Assembly (NCBI GenBank): GCA_024636555.1
Contig: JAGXGW010000056.1
Coordinates: forward strand, 1 to 64,000
Source of the DNA: Paracoccaceae bacterium
GTDB taxonomy: Bacteria > Pseudomonadota > Alphaproteobacteria > Rhodobacterales > Rhodobacteraceae
Length of the DNA: 64,000 nt
Direction of reading: 5' to 3'
The notes beneath the pieces were generated by a model. It was not told the origin of the DNA, did no database searches, and was given only the letters and a program-made list of their open reading frames with translations. Position numbers and translations under genes: made by a program. Shown piece after piece: positions 1 through 8,734 of the stretch. Every line of letters begins with the position of its first letter. Positions within the stretch are counted from its first letter, which is position 1.

Positions 1-402
1 GCGTGCCGGCAGGCGTAACTGCACCCCCAGAAGCTGCACCCCACAGAACCCGACGACCGGCACACCGATCATCAGCAAAAGGGTCTCCTGCGGCAGAAAG
101 CGGACAAGCTGCGCGCTCACCAGCATCGCGACGAGTCCGATCGCCATGAACAGCCGGAATTGCTTGATCGACAGCCAGGCTTGCCGCCAGCCCTGCCGCA
201 AAGCCTGCATCCCGTTGGTGACCAGTGTCGGCAAGATCAGCCCCGCAAGTGCCACATCGGGTGCGACAAATGAGCCAAGCAGCGAGATCATGATCATCGG
301 CATGGCAAAGCCGACCATACCCTTGACGATCCCCGCCAAAAGAGCGACCAACAATGAAAAGCCAAGTATTTCAGGGGTCATCAGGGTTAACAGCGCATCC
401 AT
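1..402 (-). CDS. Sulfite exporter TauE/SafE family membrane protein, 3' part missing
   Basis: The reverse strand from the ATG at 402 is open to the left edge for 134 codons without a stop, so the gene is cut by the window. The N-terminus is very hydrophobic and reads like a TauE/SafE (DUF81) permease: a first membrane helix, then a glycine/methionine-rich segment (KGMVGFAMP, residues about 24-32), then further helices. This family exports sulfite, sulfoacetate or related organosulfur anions across the inner membrane. The gene is divergent from mcd. Substrate cannot be read from this fragment. Confidence 0.8.
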   Translation of the reverse strand, partial: MDALLTLMTPEILGFSLLVALLAGIVKGMVGFAMPMIMISLLGSFVAPDVALAGLILPTLVTNGMQALRQGWRQAWLSIKQFRLFMAIGLVAMLVSAQLVRFLPQETLLLMIGVPVVGFCGVQLLGVQLRLPAR

Positions 403-444
403 GACGATCTCATATCACGCCGGTCGTCAGCCGCTAGTGCCGCA

Positions 445-519
445 GCGCAATAATTCAATGCGCAACTTTCAGTTATCCAGCTGACCGGAATGGGTATTTT
501 TGTTGCGCTGCAACTGCAA
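445..519. promoter_or_regulatory. GCGCAA/TTGCGC repeats and TTGC-N3-GCAA dyad upstream of mcd
   Basis: GCGCAA occurs at 445-450 and 460-465, and its complement TTGCGC at 503-508. The last copy is part of a TTGC-GCT-GCAA inverted repeat (503-513), followed by another GCAA half-site (516-519). All lie between the divergent tauE-like and mcd starts. Similar TGC/GCA dyads are bound by PhaR-type regulators of polyhydroxyalkanoate genes; that link is inference. Confidence 0.4.
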
Positions 520-559
520 AATGGCTAGGACAGGGTCCAGCAAAAAAAGGATGTGAATC

Positions 560-2245
560 ATGGCCCATGACGGACAAGATATTGCAATGAACCCTGTGGT
601 GATTCTGCCCGATCTGCTCCGCCTGACCGGCGCGGCGCTCAAGCCTGTCGAGAAACTCTTCGACACGGCCAAGGCGTCCGTGCGTGCCCGCGTGAGCGAG
701 GGCGGCAAAGTCTCCGGCGCACTGCTGGAGGCGGAACAGACAGCGGCCCACGGTCTGGCTTGGCTGGCCACCTATGTGGAATCCCTGCGCCAGATGCAGA
801 AATGGGCCGAGGGGCTGGAGACTCAGGGCAAGTTCGGTGAAGTCGAGCAACTGATCCAGCAGATCGCCTTCGGGGAATACCTCTGGCAGATCTACGGTGG
901 CATCCAGATGAACCAGGGCGAAGTCGTGCGCCTGCAGGATCTGGGCCTGTCGCAGGACGAGATGCGCGGCCTGATGTCCCCAGCGGTGATGAGCCTGACG
1001 CAGGGTGGCAACACCCAAGCCGCCCGCTCGCGGCTGGTCGAACTCATGCAGGAGCAATCCGCGAATGTCACCGTCGGCGCCTCGGGCCTTGACGAAGAAC
1101 TTGAGATGATCCGAGAGCAATTCCGCCGCTTCGCGCTCGAAAAGGTCGAGCCTTTCGCGCATGAGTGGCACCTCAAGGACGAGCTGATCCCGATGGAAAT
1201 CATCACCGAACTGGCCGAGATGGGCGTGTTCGGCCTCACCATCCCGGAGGAATACGGCGGTTTCGGCCTGTCCAAAGCCTCGATGGCGGTGGTCTCCGAG
1301 GAACTGTCGCGCGGGTATATCGGCGTGGGAAGTCTTGCCACGCGATCCGAGATTGCAGCAGAGTTGATCCTGTGCGGCGGGACCGATGCGCAAAAGGAAA
1401 AGTGGCTTCCGGGCATCGCCAGCGCGGAAATCCTGCCCACCGCCGTGTTCACCGAGCCGAATACAGGCTCCGATCTTGGCAGCCTGCGGACCCGTGCGGT
1501 CAAGGATGGCGATGATTACCGCGTCACCGGCAACAAAACATGGATCACCCATGCGTCACGCACCCACGTCATGACGATGCTGGCCCGCACCGACCCCGCC
1601 AGCACCGATCACCGCGGCCTGTCCATGTTCCTCGCCGAGAAGATCCCCGGCACGGACGAGGCCCCTTTCCCGACCGAAGGCATGACCGGCGGCGAGATCG
1701 AGGTGCTGGGCTATCGCGGCATGAAGGAATACGAACTTGCCTTCGACAATTTCCACGTGAAGGGCGAGAACCTGCTGGGCGGGGAGGAAGGCAAAGGCTT
1801 CAAGCAGCTGATGCAGACGTTTGAGTCCGCCCGTATCCAGACAGCCGCCCGAGCTGTTGGCGTGGCGCAGGCCGCACTTGACGTGTCGATGCAATATGCG
1901 CTCGACCGCAAGCAGTTCGGTAAGGCGCTGATCAACTTCCCCCGCGTCTCCGGCAAGCTCGCGATGATGGCGGTGGAGATCATGGTGGCGCGGCAGCTCA
2001 CCTATTTCTCCGCTTTCGAGAAGGATAACGAGCGTCGCTGCGATCTTGAGGCAGGCATGGCCAAGCTGCTGGGGGCCCGCGTCGCTTGGGCCGCAGCCGA
2101 CAACGGATTGCAGATCCACGGCGGCAACGGCTTCGCGCTGGAATACAAGATCAGCCGTATCCTGTGTGACGCCCGCATCCTCAACATCTTCGAAGGGGCC
2201 GCCGAGATTCAGGCACAGGTCATCGCGCGCCGCCTGCTCGACTGA
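560..2245 (+). CDS. mcd: (2S)-methylsuccinyl-CoA dehydrogenase, ethylmalonyl-CoA pathway
   Basis: The 561-residue product is an FAD acyl-CoA dehydrogenase with an unusual N-terminal extension of about 175 residues before the standard fold (core begins near residue 177). The C-terminus carries the catalytic-loop motif FEGAAEIQ. Ordinary acyl-CoA dehydrogenases have about 380-400 residues; the extended form of about 550-560 residues is typical of Mcd, which oxidises (2S)-methylsuccinyl-CoA to mesaconyl-CoA during C2 assimilation. An AAAGGA ribosome site lies 8 bases before the ATG. It is a single-gene unit closed by a strong terminator. meaB, also needed for C2/C3 metabolism, lies 2.3 kb away. 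Confidence in the Mcd assignment rests on length and extension, not on a search. Confidence 0.88.
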   Translation: MAHDGQDIAMNPVVILPDLLRLTGAALKPVEKLFDTAKASVRARVSEGGKVSGALLEAEQTAAHGLAWLATYVESLRQMQKWAEGLETQGKFGEVEQLIQQIAFGEYLWQIYGGIQMNQGEVVRLQDLGLSQDEMRGLMSPAVMSLTQGGNTQAARSRLVELMQEQSANVTVGASGLDEELEMIREQFRRFALEKVEPFAHEWHLKDELIPMEIITELAEMGVFGLTIPEEYGGFGLSKASMAVVSEELSRGYIGVGSLATRSEIAAELILCGGTDAQKEKWLPGIASAEILPTAVFTEPNTGSDLGSLRTRAVKDGDDYRVTGNKTWITHASRTHVMTMLARTDPASTDHRGLSMFLAEKIPGTDEAPFPTEGMTGGEIEVLGYRGMKEYELAFDNFHVKGENLLGGEEGKGFKQLMQTFESARIQTAARAVGVAQAALDVSMQYALDRKQFGKALINFPRVSGKLAMMAVEIMVARQLTYFSAFEKDNERRCDLEAGMAKLLGARVAWAAADNGLQIHGGNGFALEYKISRILCDARILNIFEGAAEIQAQVIARRLLD

Positions 2246-2266
2246 TCCTTTGCAACTTCAAACCTC

Positions 2267-2298
2267 AAAGCCCCGCAGCACCAACTGCGGGGCTTTTT
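2267..2298 (+). terminator. Rho-independent terminator of mcd
   Basis: A GC-rich stem (AGCCCCGCAG pairing with CTGCGGGGCT) with a loop of about six bases is followed by TTTTT, 22 bases after the mcd stop codon. Confidence 0.9.
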
Positions 2299-2417
2299 CG
2301 TATCCCACATACGATCACAAAACCGTTGAACCGCTTCCAACGCTGTCTCTTCACGCCATACTCTAGACTCGCGCTTCATGAAGCGTACTTCCGACATTCC
2401 CGACAGGAGAGTCCGGC

Positions 2418-2933
2418 ATGACCCAAGACCACCAGCCCACGCGCCGCAATTTGCTTCTCACAGGCTGCGCCATCACCGGCGCAGTCCTCACAACCGGCAT
2501 CTCGGGCCTGCTGGTGCCCGCGCGCGCGCAGACCTTGGCCCCCACCCCGACCATGCGCGGCGGGGCTAACAACTACCGCCCCGGCGCCCCTGTCGTGGAA
2601 CGGATCGGCGGCGGCGGATTCTGGATGACCGGCACAGTCCGCCGCGCCGGGGACGGTACGCCTTTGCAAGGTATCCGTATCCAGATCTGGGCCCATACAA
2701 CCGAAGGCCACGAACGCGACGCCCATAGCCACGGGGCCACTCTGACCGCTGCCGATGGCACCTTCCGGCTGGAGATGCCGCAGATCGTGCCCGCCTTCGG
2801 ACAAGCACATGGCCATCTGGCCTATGACCGCGAGATCGACAGCAGCCCGTTCAAGACGGTATTCCTGCGCCCCGTGATGCGCAGCCCGAACGACACCACG
2901 CTCAACGCCGATTTCGTGCTGGGAACCGCCTGA
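2418..2933 (+). CDS. Tat-exported intradiol-dioxygenase-like protein
   Basis: This 171-residue protein starts with a twin-arginine signal (R9 R10 in TRRNLLL), a hydrophobic stretch and an ARA cleavage site near residue 37, so it should be folded in the cytoplasm with a cofactor and then exported. The mature part resembles the beta-sandwich of intradiol ring-cleavage dioxygenases: a GTPLQGIRIQIW strand, an AADGTFRLEMP turn and an H131-G-H133 pair at the place of the two iron-binding histidines. The region where the family normally supplies an iron-binding tyrosine (after the IQIW strand) is histidine/acid-rich instead. The next gene, a heme-binding membrane protein, starts 4 bases after the stop. 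Catalytic activity is uncertain. Confidence 0.75.
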   Translation: MTQDHQPTRRNLLLTGCAITGAVLTTGISGLLVPARAQTLAPTPTMRGGANNYRPGAPVVERIGGGGFWMTGTVRRAGDGTPLQGIRIQIWAHTTEGHERDAHSHGATLTAADGTFRLEMPQIVPAFGQAHGHLAYDREIDSSPFKTVFLRPVMRSPNDTTLNADFVLGTA

Positions 2934-2937
2934 CCTC

Positions 2938-3549
2938 GTGCCGCGCCTCCGCTCCATCCTGATCTGGGCGGCGCTGGCGCTTGCCATAGCCCTGCCGCTC
3001 CTTGTCGCGGCCACAAGCCCGCTTCTGCAATGGCGCGAACCTGTCTATATCGTCGCGGCCTTCGCGGGTGTTGTCGGCATGGCCTTGATCCTGCTGCAAC
3101 CCTTGCTCGCAGGCGGCTACCTTCCCGGCTTGGGGATGCAACGTGGTCGCCGCCTGCACCGCTGGATCGGCGCGGCCCTTGTGCTGAGCGTGATCATCCA
3201 TGTTGGAGGCCTCTGGATTACCAGCCCGCCTGATGTGATCGACGCGCTTCTTTTCGGCTCGGCCACGCCGTTTTCCCTCTGGGGCGTGATCGCCATGTGG
3301 GCGATCTTCGCAACCGTCATACTGGCCATCCTGCGATCACGCCGCGCGGTGCGGCCCCGCCTCTGGCGGCTGGGTCATTCTGTACTGGCCCTGATCATCG
3401 TGTTCGGCACAGTCCTGCATGCCCTTCTGATCCAAGGCACGATGGGAGAAGTCTCGAAGATCGCCCTCGCCGCGCTCGTCATCGCGGCCACAATCAAAGC
3501 GCTCGCCGACTTGCGCGCCTGGGTGCTGCTCCGCCGCCCCAAAGGCTGA
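2938..3549 (+). CDS. Ferric-reductase-like (MsrQ/YedZ-type) heme b membrane protein
   Basis: The 203-residue protein is almost entirely membrane helices. It has two histidine pairs with identical spacing, H74-x13-H88 and H147-x13-H161, the bis-histidine pattern of two heme b groups in ferric reductase/NOX/MsrQ membrane domains. There is no flavin or NAD-binding domain, as in MsrQ, so it probably passes electrons across the membrane to a partner. The likely partner is the Tat-exported protein immediately upstream: the start is a GTG only 4 bases after that stop, implying translational coupling. No MsrP-like molybdopterin protein is adjacent. True electron donor and acceptor are unknown. Confidence 0.8.
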   Translation: MPRLRSILIWAALALAIALPLLVAATSPLLQWREPVYIVAAFAGVVGMALILLQPLLAGGYLPGLGMQRGRRLHRWIGAALVLSVIIHVGGLWITSPPDVIDALLFGSATPFSLWGVIAMWAIFATVILAILRSRRAVRPRLWRLGHSVLALIIVFGTVLHALLIQGTMGEVSKIALAALVIAATIKALADLRAWVLLRRPKG

Positions 3550-3657
3550 CATCGTCCTTCATCGTTCTTCAAATACTCAATCTTCACCCGCTCTTGCCCG
3601 GCGCGCCACTTATGTGGCAGTGTCAACCAAATCACGTGCAACGGGAAAGACCTGACC

Positions 3658-4488
3658 ATGACGAAACCCTGCATCATCTGCGTCGCCATCACCGGCTCTG
3701 TCCCGACCAAGGCTGATAATCCTGCCGTACCGATCACGGTCGCGGAACAGGTCGAAAGCACGCAGGAGGCATTCGAGGCAGGTGCCACGATCTGCCATGC
3801 CCATGTCCGCAACGATGACGGCACGCCCTCGGCGGATCCCGAGAAGTTTGCCCGCCTCAAGGAAGGTCTGGAAAAGCACTGCCCCGGAATGATCATCCAG
3901 TTCTCGACGGGCGGGCGCTCTGGTGCGGGCAAGACACGCGGCGGGATGCTGAGCCTGCGGCCCGACATGGCCTCGCTCTCGGTCGGGTCCAACAACTTTC
4001 CCACCCGCGTCTACGAGAACCCGCCCGATCTGGTGGATTGGCTGGCTGCCGAGATGGTCACTTACGGGGTGAAGCCTGAAATCGAGTGCTTCGATCTCAG
4101 CCATATCCATCAAGCGGCGAAAATGGCACGCGACGGGCGCATTCCGGGCCCGCTCTATGTTCAGTTCGTGATGGGTGTGAAAAACGCCATGCCGGTGGAC
4201 CGCGAGACATTCGATTTCTACATCAAGACGGTCGAGCGTCTGCTGCCCGATGCCGAATGGTGCGCCGCCGGAATCGGGCCGGGGCAGATCGTGCTGAACG
4301 AATGGGTCGTGGCCGCAGGCGGCCATGCGCGCGCGGGGCTGGAGGACAACATCCGGCTGGACCGCGATACGCTGGCCCCGTCGAATGCCGCGCTGATCCG
4401 CCGCGTCACCGACCTTTGCGAGAAACACGAACGCCCCGTCGCAACACCCGCGCAGGCGCGTGAGATTCTCGGGCTTCGCCCCGCCTGA
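3658..4488 (+). CDS. Beta-keto acid cleavage enzyme (BKACE, Kce family)
   Basis: The 276-residue protein matches the 3-keto-5-aminohexanoate cleavage family: N-terminal ITGSVPTK, the metal-binding HAH in ICHAHVR (about residues 46-48), and the C-terminal AGIGPGQ segment. Family members are zinc enzymes that split a beta-keto acid with acetyl-CoA into acetoacetate and a new CoA thioester. Substrates range from the lysine-fermentation intermediate to dehydrocarnitine. No lysine-fermentation or carnitine genes are adjacent, so the substrate is unknown. It is read towards meaB, which is on the opposite strand with about 19 bases between the two stops. Confidence 0.85.
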   Translation: MTKPCIICVAITGSVPTKADNPAVPITVAEQVESTQEAFEAGATICHAHVRNDDGTPSADPEKFARLKEGLEKHCPGMIIQFSTGGRSGAGKTRGGMLSLRPDMASLSVGSNNFPTRVYENPPDLVDWLAAEMVTYGVKPEIECFDLSHIHQAAKMARDGRIPGPLYVQFVMGVKNAMPVDRETFDFYIKTVERLLPDAEWCAAGIGPGQIVLNEWVVAAGGHARAGLEDNIRLDRDTLAPSNAALIRRVTDLCEKHERPVATPAQAREILGLRPA

Positions 4489-4507
4489 CGCAACAGGGTT
4501 GTGTGCC

Positions 4508-5491
4508 TCAGCGGGAGGCGCGCAATTCCGCGAGCATGTCCAGAGATGCTGCGGTCGGTGTGATCCGCCCCTGCGCCACCTCTCTGCCGATGGTCTGCAT
4601 GCGGGCGCGCACCTCTGGCGCGTCCAGTTGTGCCAGCAGTCCCTGCCGCACCTCCTGTCCGAACCAGTATTCCGCCTGTCCCGCGCGACGGGCATCGAAA
4701 TGGCCGGTCTCGCGCCGCCATGCGACCAGCTTTTGCATTTCCGCCCAGGCAACCTCCAACCCTTCGACCTGCAGGGCCGAGACCGTCATCGCCTTCGGGT
4801 AACCCTCGGGGTCTTGCGGGCGTTTGCGCAGCAGCCGCAAGGCTCCGGCATAATCCGCGCAGGTGCGCTGCGCAGCCGGTTTCAGATCACCATCGGCCTT
4901 GTTCACAAGGATCAGATCGGCCATCTCCATGATGCCGCGCTTGACGCCTTGCAACTCGTCCCCCCCTGCCGGGGCCAGCAGCAGCAGGAACAGGTCCGAC
5001 ATCTCGGCCACCACGGTTTCGGACTGGCCCACACCGACCGTCTCGATCAGCACCACGTCAAAGCCTGCCGCCTCGCACAGAGCCACCGCCTCGCGCGTGC
5101 GCCGCGCCACACCGCCCAGATGCGAACTTGCCGGAGAGGGGCGGATGAACGCATCGGGTTCGCGACTCAGATATTCCATCCGCGTCTTGTCACCCAGAAT
5201 CGAGCCGCCTGAGCGCGCCGAAGAGGGATCAACGGCCAGCACCGCCACGCGCAGGCCCTCGCGCAGCAGCATCAGGCCGAAGCTTTCGATAAACGTGGAT
5301 TTGCCGACGCCCGGCGTGCCCGACAGCCCGATCCGCAGCGCCTGCTTGTCGGATTTCGCGCGCAGGATCTCGATCAGTTCGGTGGTCTGGGCGCGGTGAT
5401 CGGCTCGGCGGCTTTCCACCAGCGTGATCGCACGGGCCAGCGCGCGGCGATCCTGCGCCATGATACGCGCGGCAAGCTCGGTCATGTCCAT
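4508..5491 (-). CDS. meaB: Methylmalonyl-CoA mutase-associated G-protein chaperone MeaB
   Basis: From the ATG at 5491 (MDMTELAARI) the product has 327 residues, the usual length. An upstream in-frame extension exists but has no family character. G1 is GTPGVGKST (residues 58-66), followed by LIETVGVGQSE (switch/G3) and VNKADGD (G4). MeaB loads adenosylcobalamin into methylmalonyl-CoA mutase and protects it from inactivation. In this lineage the related ethylmalonyl-CoA mutase is also a client candidate. The mutase itself is not in the window. The gene is divergent from hrpB. Confidence 0.92.
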   Translation of the reverse strand: MDMTELAARIMAQDRRALARAITLVESRRADHRAQTTELIEILRAKSDKQALRIGLSGTPGVGKSTFIESFGLMLLREGLRVAVLAVDPSSARSGGSILGDKTRMEYLSREPDAFIRPSPASSHLGGVARRTREAVALCEAAGFDVVLIETVGVGQSETVVAEMSDLFLLLLAPAGGDELQGVKRGIMEMADLILVNKADGDLKPAAQRTCADYAGALRLLRKRPQDPEGYPKAMTVSALQVEGLEVAWAEMQKLVAWRRETGHFDARRAGQAEYWFGQEVRQGLLAQLDAPEVRARMQTIGREVAQGRITPTAASLDMLAELRASR

Positions 5492-5589
5492 GGTTTGTCC
5501 TTCGTCTGGTCCGGTCTTCATGCCTTGACAGGCAGAGCCTGTCCAGTCGGGCGATGGACGCGGCAGGCGAAATCCCCGATAAGACGGCG

Positions 5590-8052
5590 ATGCAAAGCAA
5601 CCTTCCCATTCAAGATGCGCTGGAGCCACTGATCACCGCTTTGCGGGCGCATGGCCGCGCCGTACTGCAAGCGCCCCCCGGTGCGGGCAAGACAACGGTG
5701 GTGCCGCTGGCGATGCTGGAGGCGGGGCTGACAAAGGGACGCATCCTGATGCTGGAGCCGCGCCGCCTGGCCGCCCGCGCCGCTGCCGAGCGGATGGCCA
5801 GTACCTTGGGCGAGAGCGTGGGCCAAACCGTCGGCTACCGGATCAGGGGTGATAGCAAGGTTGGCAAGACCACACGGATCGAGGTGGTGACCGAAGGCAT
5901 CCTGACGAGAATGATCCAGTCCGATCCGGAACTGACCGGCGTAGGCGCCGTGGTCTTTGACGAATTCCACGAGCGGTCGCTCAATGCCGATCTGGGACTG
6001 GCCCTGTGTCTGGAAATCGCGGATGCGCTGCGCGACGATCTGATCCTGCTGGCGATGTCGGCCACGCTGGACGCCGCCCCCGTTGCGGCCCTGATGGGCG
6101 ACACTATCCCCGTCATCACCTCGGAAGGGCGCAGCTATCCCGTTGATCTGCGCTGGCTGGAGGCTCCTCTGCCCAAAACCGCAAGGCTGGAGGAGGCCTG
6201 CGCCGATCTGGTGCTGCAGGCTTTGGCCGAAACCGAAGGCGGCGTTCTGGTATTCCTGCCCGGTGAGGGGGAGATCCGGCGCGTCGAGACGATACTGGCG
6301 AAGCGATTGCCCGCAGATTGCGCCATCCGCCCCCTCTATGGCGCGATGGATTTCGCCGCCCAGCGCGCAGCCATCTCCCCGGTTGCGCCGGGCGAGAAGC
6401 GCAAGATCGTGCTGGCCACCTCCATCGCGGAGACCTCGCTCACGATCGAGGATATCCGCGTGGTCGTCGATGCGGGCCGGTCGCGCCGCGCAAGGTTTGA
6501 TCCGGGCGCAGGCATGTCGCGGCTGGTCACCGAACGCGTCACACGGGCCGAGGCGACCCAGCGCGCAGGCCGTGCAGGACGCGTTGCGCCGGGCCTGTGC
6601 TACCGCCTCTGGACAAAGGGCGAGGAAGGCGCGCTTGCCCCCTACCCGCCCGCCGAGATCGAGGCGGCGGACCTGTCCCCGCTTGCGCTGGAACTGGCGC
6701 TGTGGGGCGCGGCACCGGACCAACTGGCCTTTCTGACCCCGCCCAATCCCGGCAGCTATGCCGAGGCGCAGGCGCTGTTGCAGCTGCTAGGCGCGCTTGA
6801 TGCCGCAAACCGGATCACCGCGCATGGTCGCGCCTTGGCAGCCCTGCCGCTGCATCCGCGTCTGGCGCATATGCTGACCGTCGCGGGCAAACAGGCGGCC
6901 CCGCTTGCCGCCTTGCTGGCAGAGCGTGATCCCCTGCCGCGCGCCGCCCCCGTCGATCTGACCCTCAGGCTGGAGGCGATTGCGGACCTTCGCCGCTATA
7001 CCGAGACGCGCCCAAACCCGGCCAATCGCGCCGCTGTCGAACGGATCAAGACCGAGTCAAAGCGCCTGTCTTCAGGTCTCGGCCAAGGCAGCGCCGGCCC
7101 GCTGTCTGCCGCCGAGATGGCCGCGCTGGCCTATCCCGATCGGATCGGCCAGCGCCGCAAGGGCGATGCCGCACGCTTTGTGCTCTCCGGTGGCAAGGGC
7201 GCGGTGCTGGATGACCACGATCCGCTGGCGGGGGCACGGCTGATCGTGGCGACCGATCTGGACGGCAATCCGCGCGAGGCGAAAATCCGGCAGGCTGCCG
7301 CGATAGCGGAGAGCGCTTTGCGCGGGTTATTTGCGGATCAGATCGCATGGGTCGATATCTGCGACTGGTCCCGCCGCGACCGCCGCGTGATCGCGCGCCG
7401 TCAGGAACGTTTCGGCGCGGTGGTGCTGGATGACCGCATCTGGTCCGACGCCCCCGTCGATCTGATTGCCCGCGCCATGCTCGACGGTGTGCGCGATCTG
7501 GGACTGGCGCCGTCGGCTGCGGCGCAGCGTTTCCGTGCGCGGGTTGCTCTTGCCCGCAAGGGTGGGCTGGACCTGCCCGACATGACGGATGCGGCGCTCA
7601 TGGCGCGGCTGGAAGATTGGCTGCTGCCGCATCTGACGGGTGTAAGAACCGCCGCCGACTGGAAAGCCTTCGACCTGCTGCCGCCGCTGCGCGCCATGCT
7701 GGACTGGGACGCACAGCAGCGGCTCGACACAGCGGTGCCTGCGCATTTCACCACACCGCTGGGGCGGCGTATTCCCATCGACTATGACGGCGACATCCCC
7801 TCTATCGAACTGCGTCTACAAGAGATGTTCGGCCAGACCACGCATCCTACGGTGGCGGGCCAACCGCTGCGCGTGACGCTGCTGTCACCCGGACAGCGCC
7901 CGGTGCAGGTCACGATGGACATTCCGGGCTTTTGGGACAGCTCTTATGCAGATGTGCGGCGCGACATGCGTGGCCGCTATCCACGCCATCCTTGGCCCGA
8001 AAACCCGCGCGAGGCAGATCCGACGCTGCGCGCCAAGCCACGCGGCTCATAG
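5590..8052 (+). CDS. hrpB: ATP-dependent RNA helicase HrpB
   Basis: The 820-residue protein has the full DEAH-type order: Walker A APPGAGKTT (residues 28-36), DEFHERS (about 124-130, a variant of DEAH), SAT, TSIAETSLTIEDI, then QRAGRAGR (near 320). The C-terminal HrpB-specific domain follows. This is the normal size for HrpB. The start is taken as the ATG at 5590 (MQSNLPIQ), which fits family N-termini; an ATG 36 bases upstream in the same frame is possible. The physiological RNA target of HrpB is not well known. The gene stands alone and is divergent from meaB. Confidence 0.93.
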   Translation: MQSNLPIQDALEPLITALRAHGRAVLQAPPGAGKTTVVPLAMLEAGLTKGRILMLEPRRLAARAAAERMASTLGESVGQTVGYRIRGDSKVGKTTRIEVVTEGILTRMIQSDPELTGVGAVVFDEFHERSLNADLGLALCLEIADALRDDLILLAMSATLDAAPVAALMGDTIPVITSEGRSYPVDLRWLEAPLPKTARLEEACADLVLQALAETEGGVLVFLPGEGEIRRVETILAKRLPADCAIRPLYGAMDFAAQRAAISPVAPGEKRKIVLATSIAETSLTIEDIRVVVDAGRSRRARFDPGAGMSRLVTERVTRAEATQRAGRAGRVAPGLCYRLWTKGEEGALAPYPPAEIEAADLSPLALELALWGAAPDQLAFLTPPNPGSYAEAQALLQLLGALDAANRITAHGRALAALPLHPRLAHMLTVAGKQAAPLAALLAERDPLPRAAPVDLTLRLEAIADLRRYTETRPNPANRAAVERIKTESKRLSSGLGQGSAGPLSAAEMAALAYPDRIGQRRKGDAARFVLSGGKGAVLDDHDPLAGARLIVATDLDGNPREAKIRQAAAIAESALRGLFADQIAWVDICDWSRRDRRVIARRQERFGAVVLDDRIWSDAPVDLIARAMLDGVRDLGLAPSAAAQRFRARVALARKGGLDLPDMTDAALMARLEDWLLPHLTGVRTAADWKAFDLLPPLRAMLDWDAQQRLDTAVPAHFTTPLGRRIPIDYDGDIPSIELRLQEMFGQTTHPTVAGQPLRVTLLSPGQRPVQVTMDIPGFWDSSYADVRRDMRGRYPRHPWPENPREADPTLRAKPRGS

Positions 8053-8156
8053 CACAGGTCGAGCGGCCGGTTTTCTTTGCGTTTTTGCGGAAATCGGGTA
8101 TAAACGAACACTAACGAAAAAAATCGGCTTAAGCCGGTCAGGCGCAGGACAATGAT

Positions 8157-8615
8157 ATGCTCACTCAACTTAAGGCTGCCTGGTCAGGCATGGTGCAACC
8201 TATGTTGACGCGCCCCAAGCGATTGCAAGTCGCTGCCTTGTGCTTGCGCGGACACGGGCAGAAACGTGAGGTTCTGCTGATCACATCACGCGATACCGGC
8301 CGCTGGATTCTCCCCAAAGGCTGGCCCATCGACGGGCTCACCGCGCCGGATGCCGCGCTGCAGGAGGCGTGGGAAGAAGCCGGGGTGAAATCCGGCACCG
8401 TCAGCAACACACCACTGGGCAGCTACGACTATGACAAGCGGATGGAGGGGGGCGTACCCGTCGCCGTGGAGGTCAAGGTCTATGCGGTCGAGGATGTGAA
8501 GATGTCCGACACCTATCCCGAAGCCGATGAACGCAATCGCCGCTGGATGCCTCCCGCCGAAGCGGCCTCACTTGTGGACGAGCCGGGCCTGCGCGAGATG
8601 CTGCGGCGTTTGTAA
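8157..8615 (+). CDS. Nudix hydrolase with variant Nudix box
   Basis: The 152-residue protein has a Nudix fold with PKGWP (residues 53-57) and the box ending QEAWEEAGV (69-77). Against the consensus G-x5-E-x7-R-E-U-x-E-E-x-G-U, the first Glu is Leu61 and the Arg is Gln69. The metal-binding E70, E73 and E74 are kept. The PKGWP signature resembles diphosphoinositol/dinucleoside polyphosphate phosphohydrolases. The next gene is a phosphate permease in the same direction, 119 bases on, so a link to phosphate or polyphosphate metabolism is plausible but inferred. Confidence 0.85.
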   Translation: MLTQLKAAWSGMVQPMLTRPKRLQVAALCLRGHGQKREVLLITSRDTGRWILPKGWPIDGLTAPDAALQEAWEEAGVKSGTVSNTPLGSYDYDKRMEGGVPVAVEVKVYAVEDVKMSDTYPEADERNRRWMPPAEAASLVDEPGLREMLRRL

Positions 8616-8734
8616 CAGAAACATCACAAATTTATGACACCCGCCTTGTGGCGCGAGGTAATCCACTTTAGGTGCGTTTTCCGGTAGAGGCGGCCTTTCC
8701 ACGTGGATTCGGCCAGTGTCGAAGGTGCCTTTAG

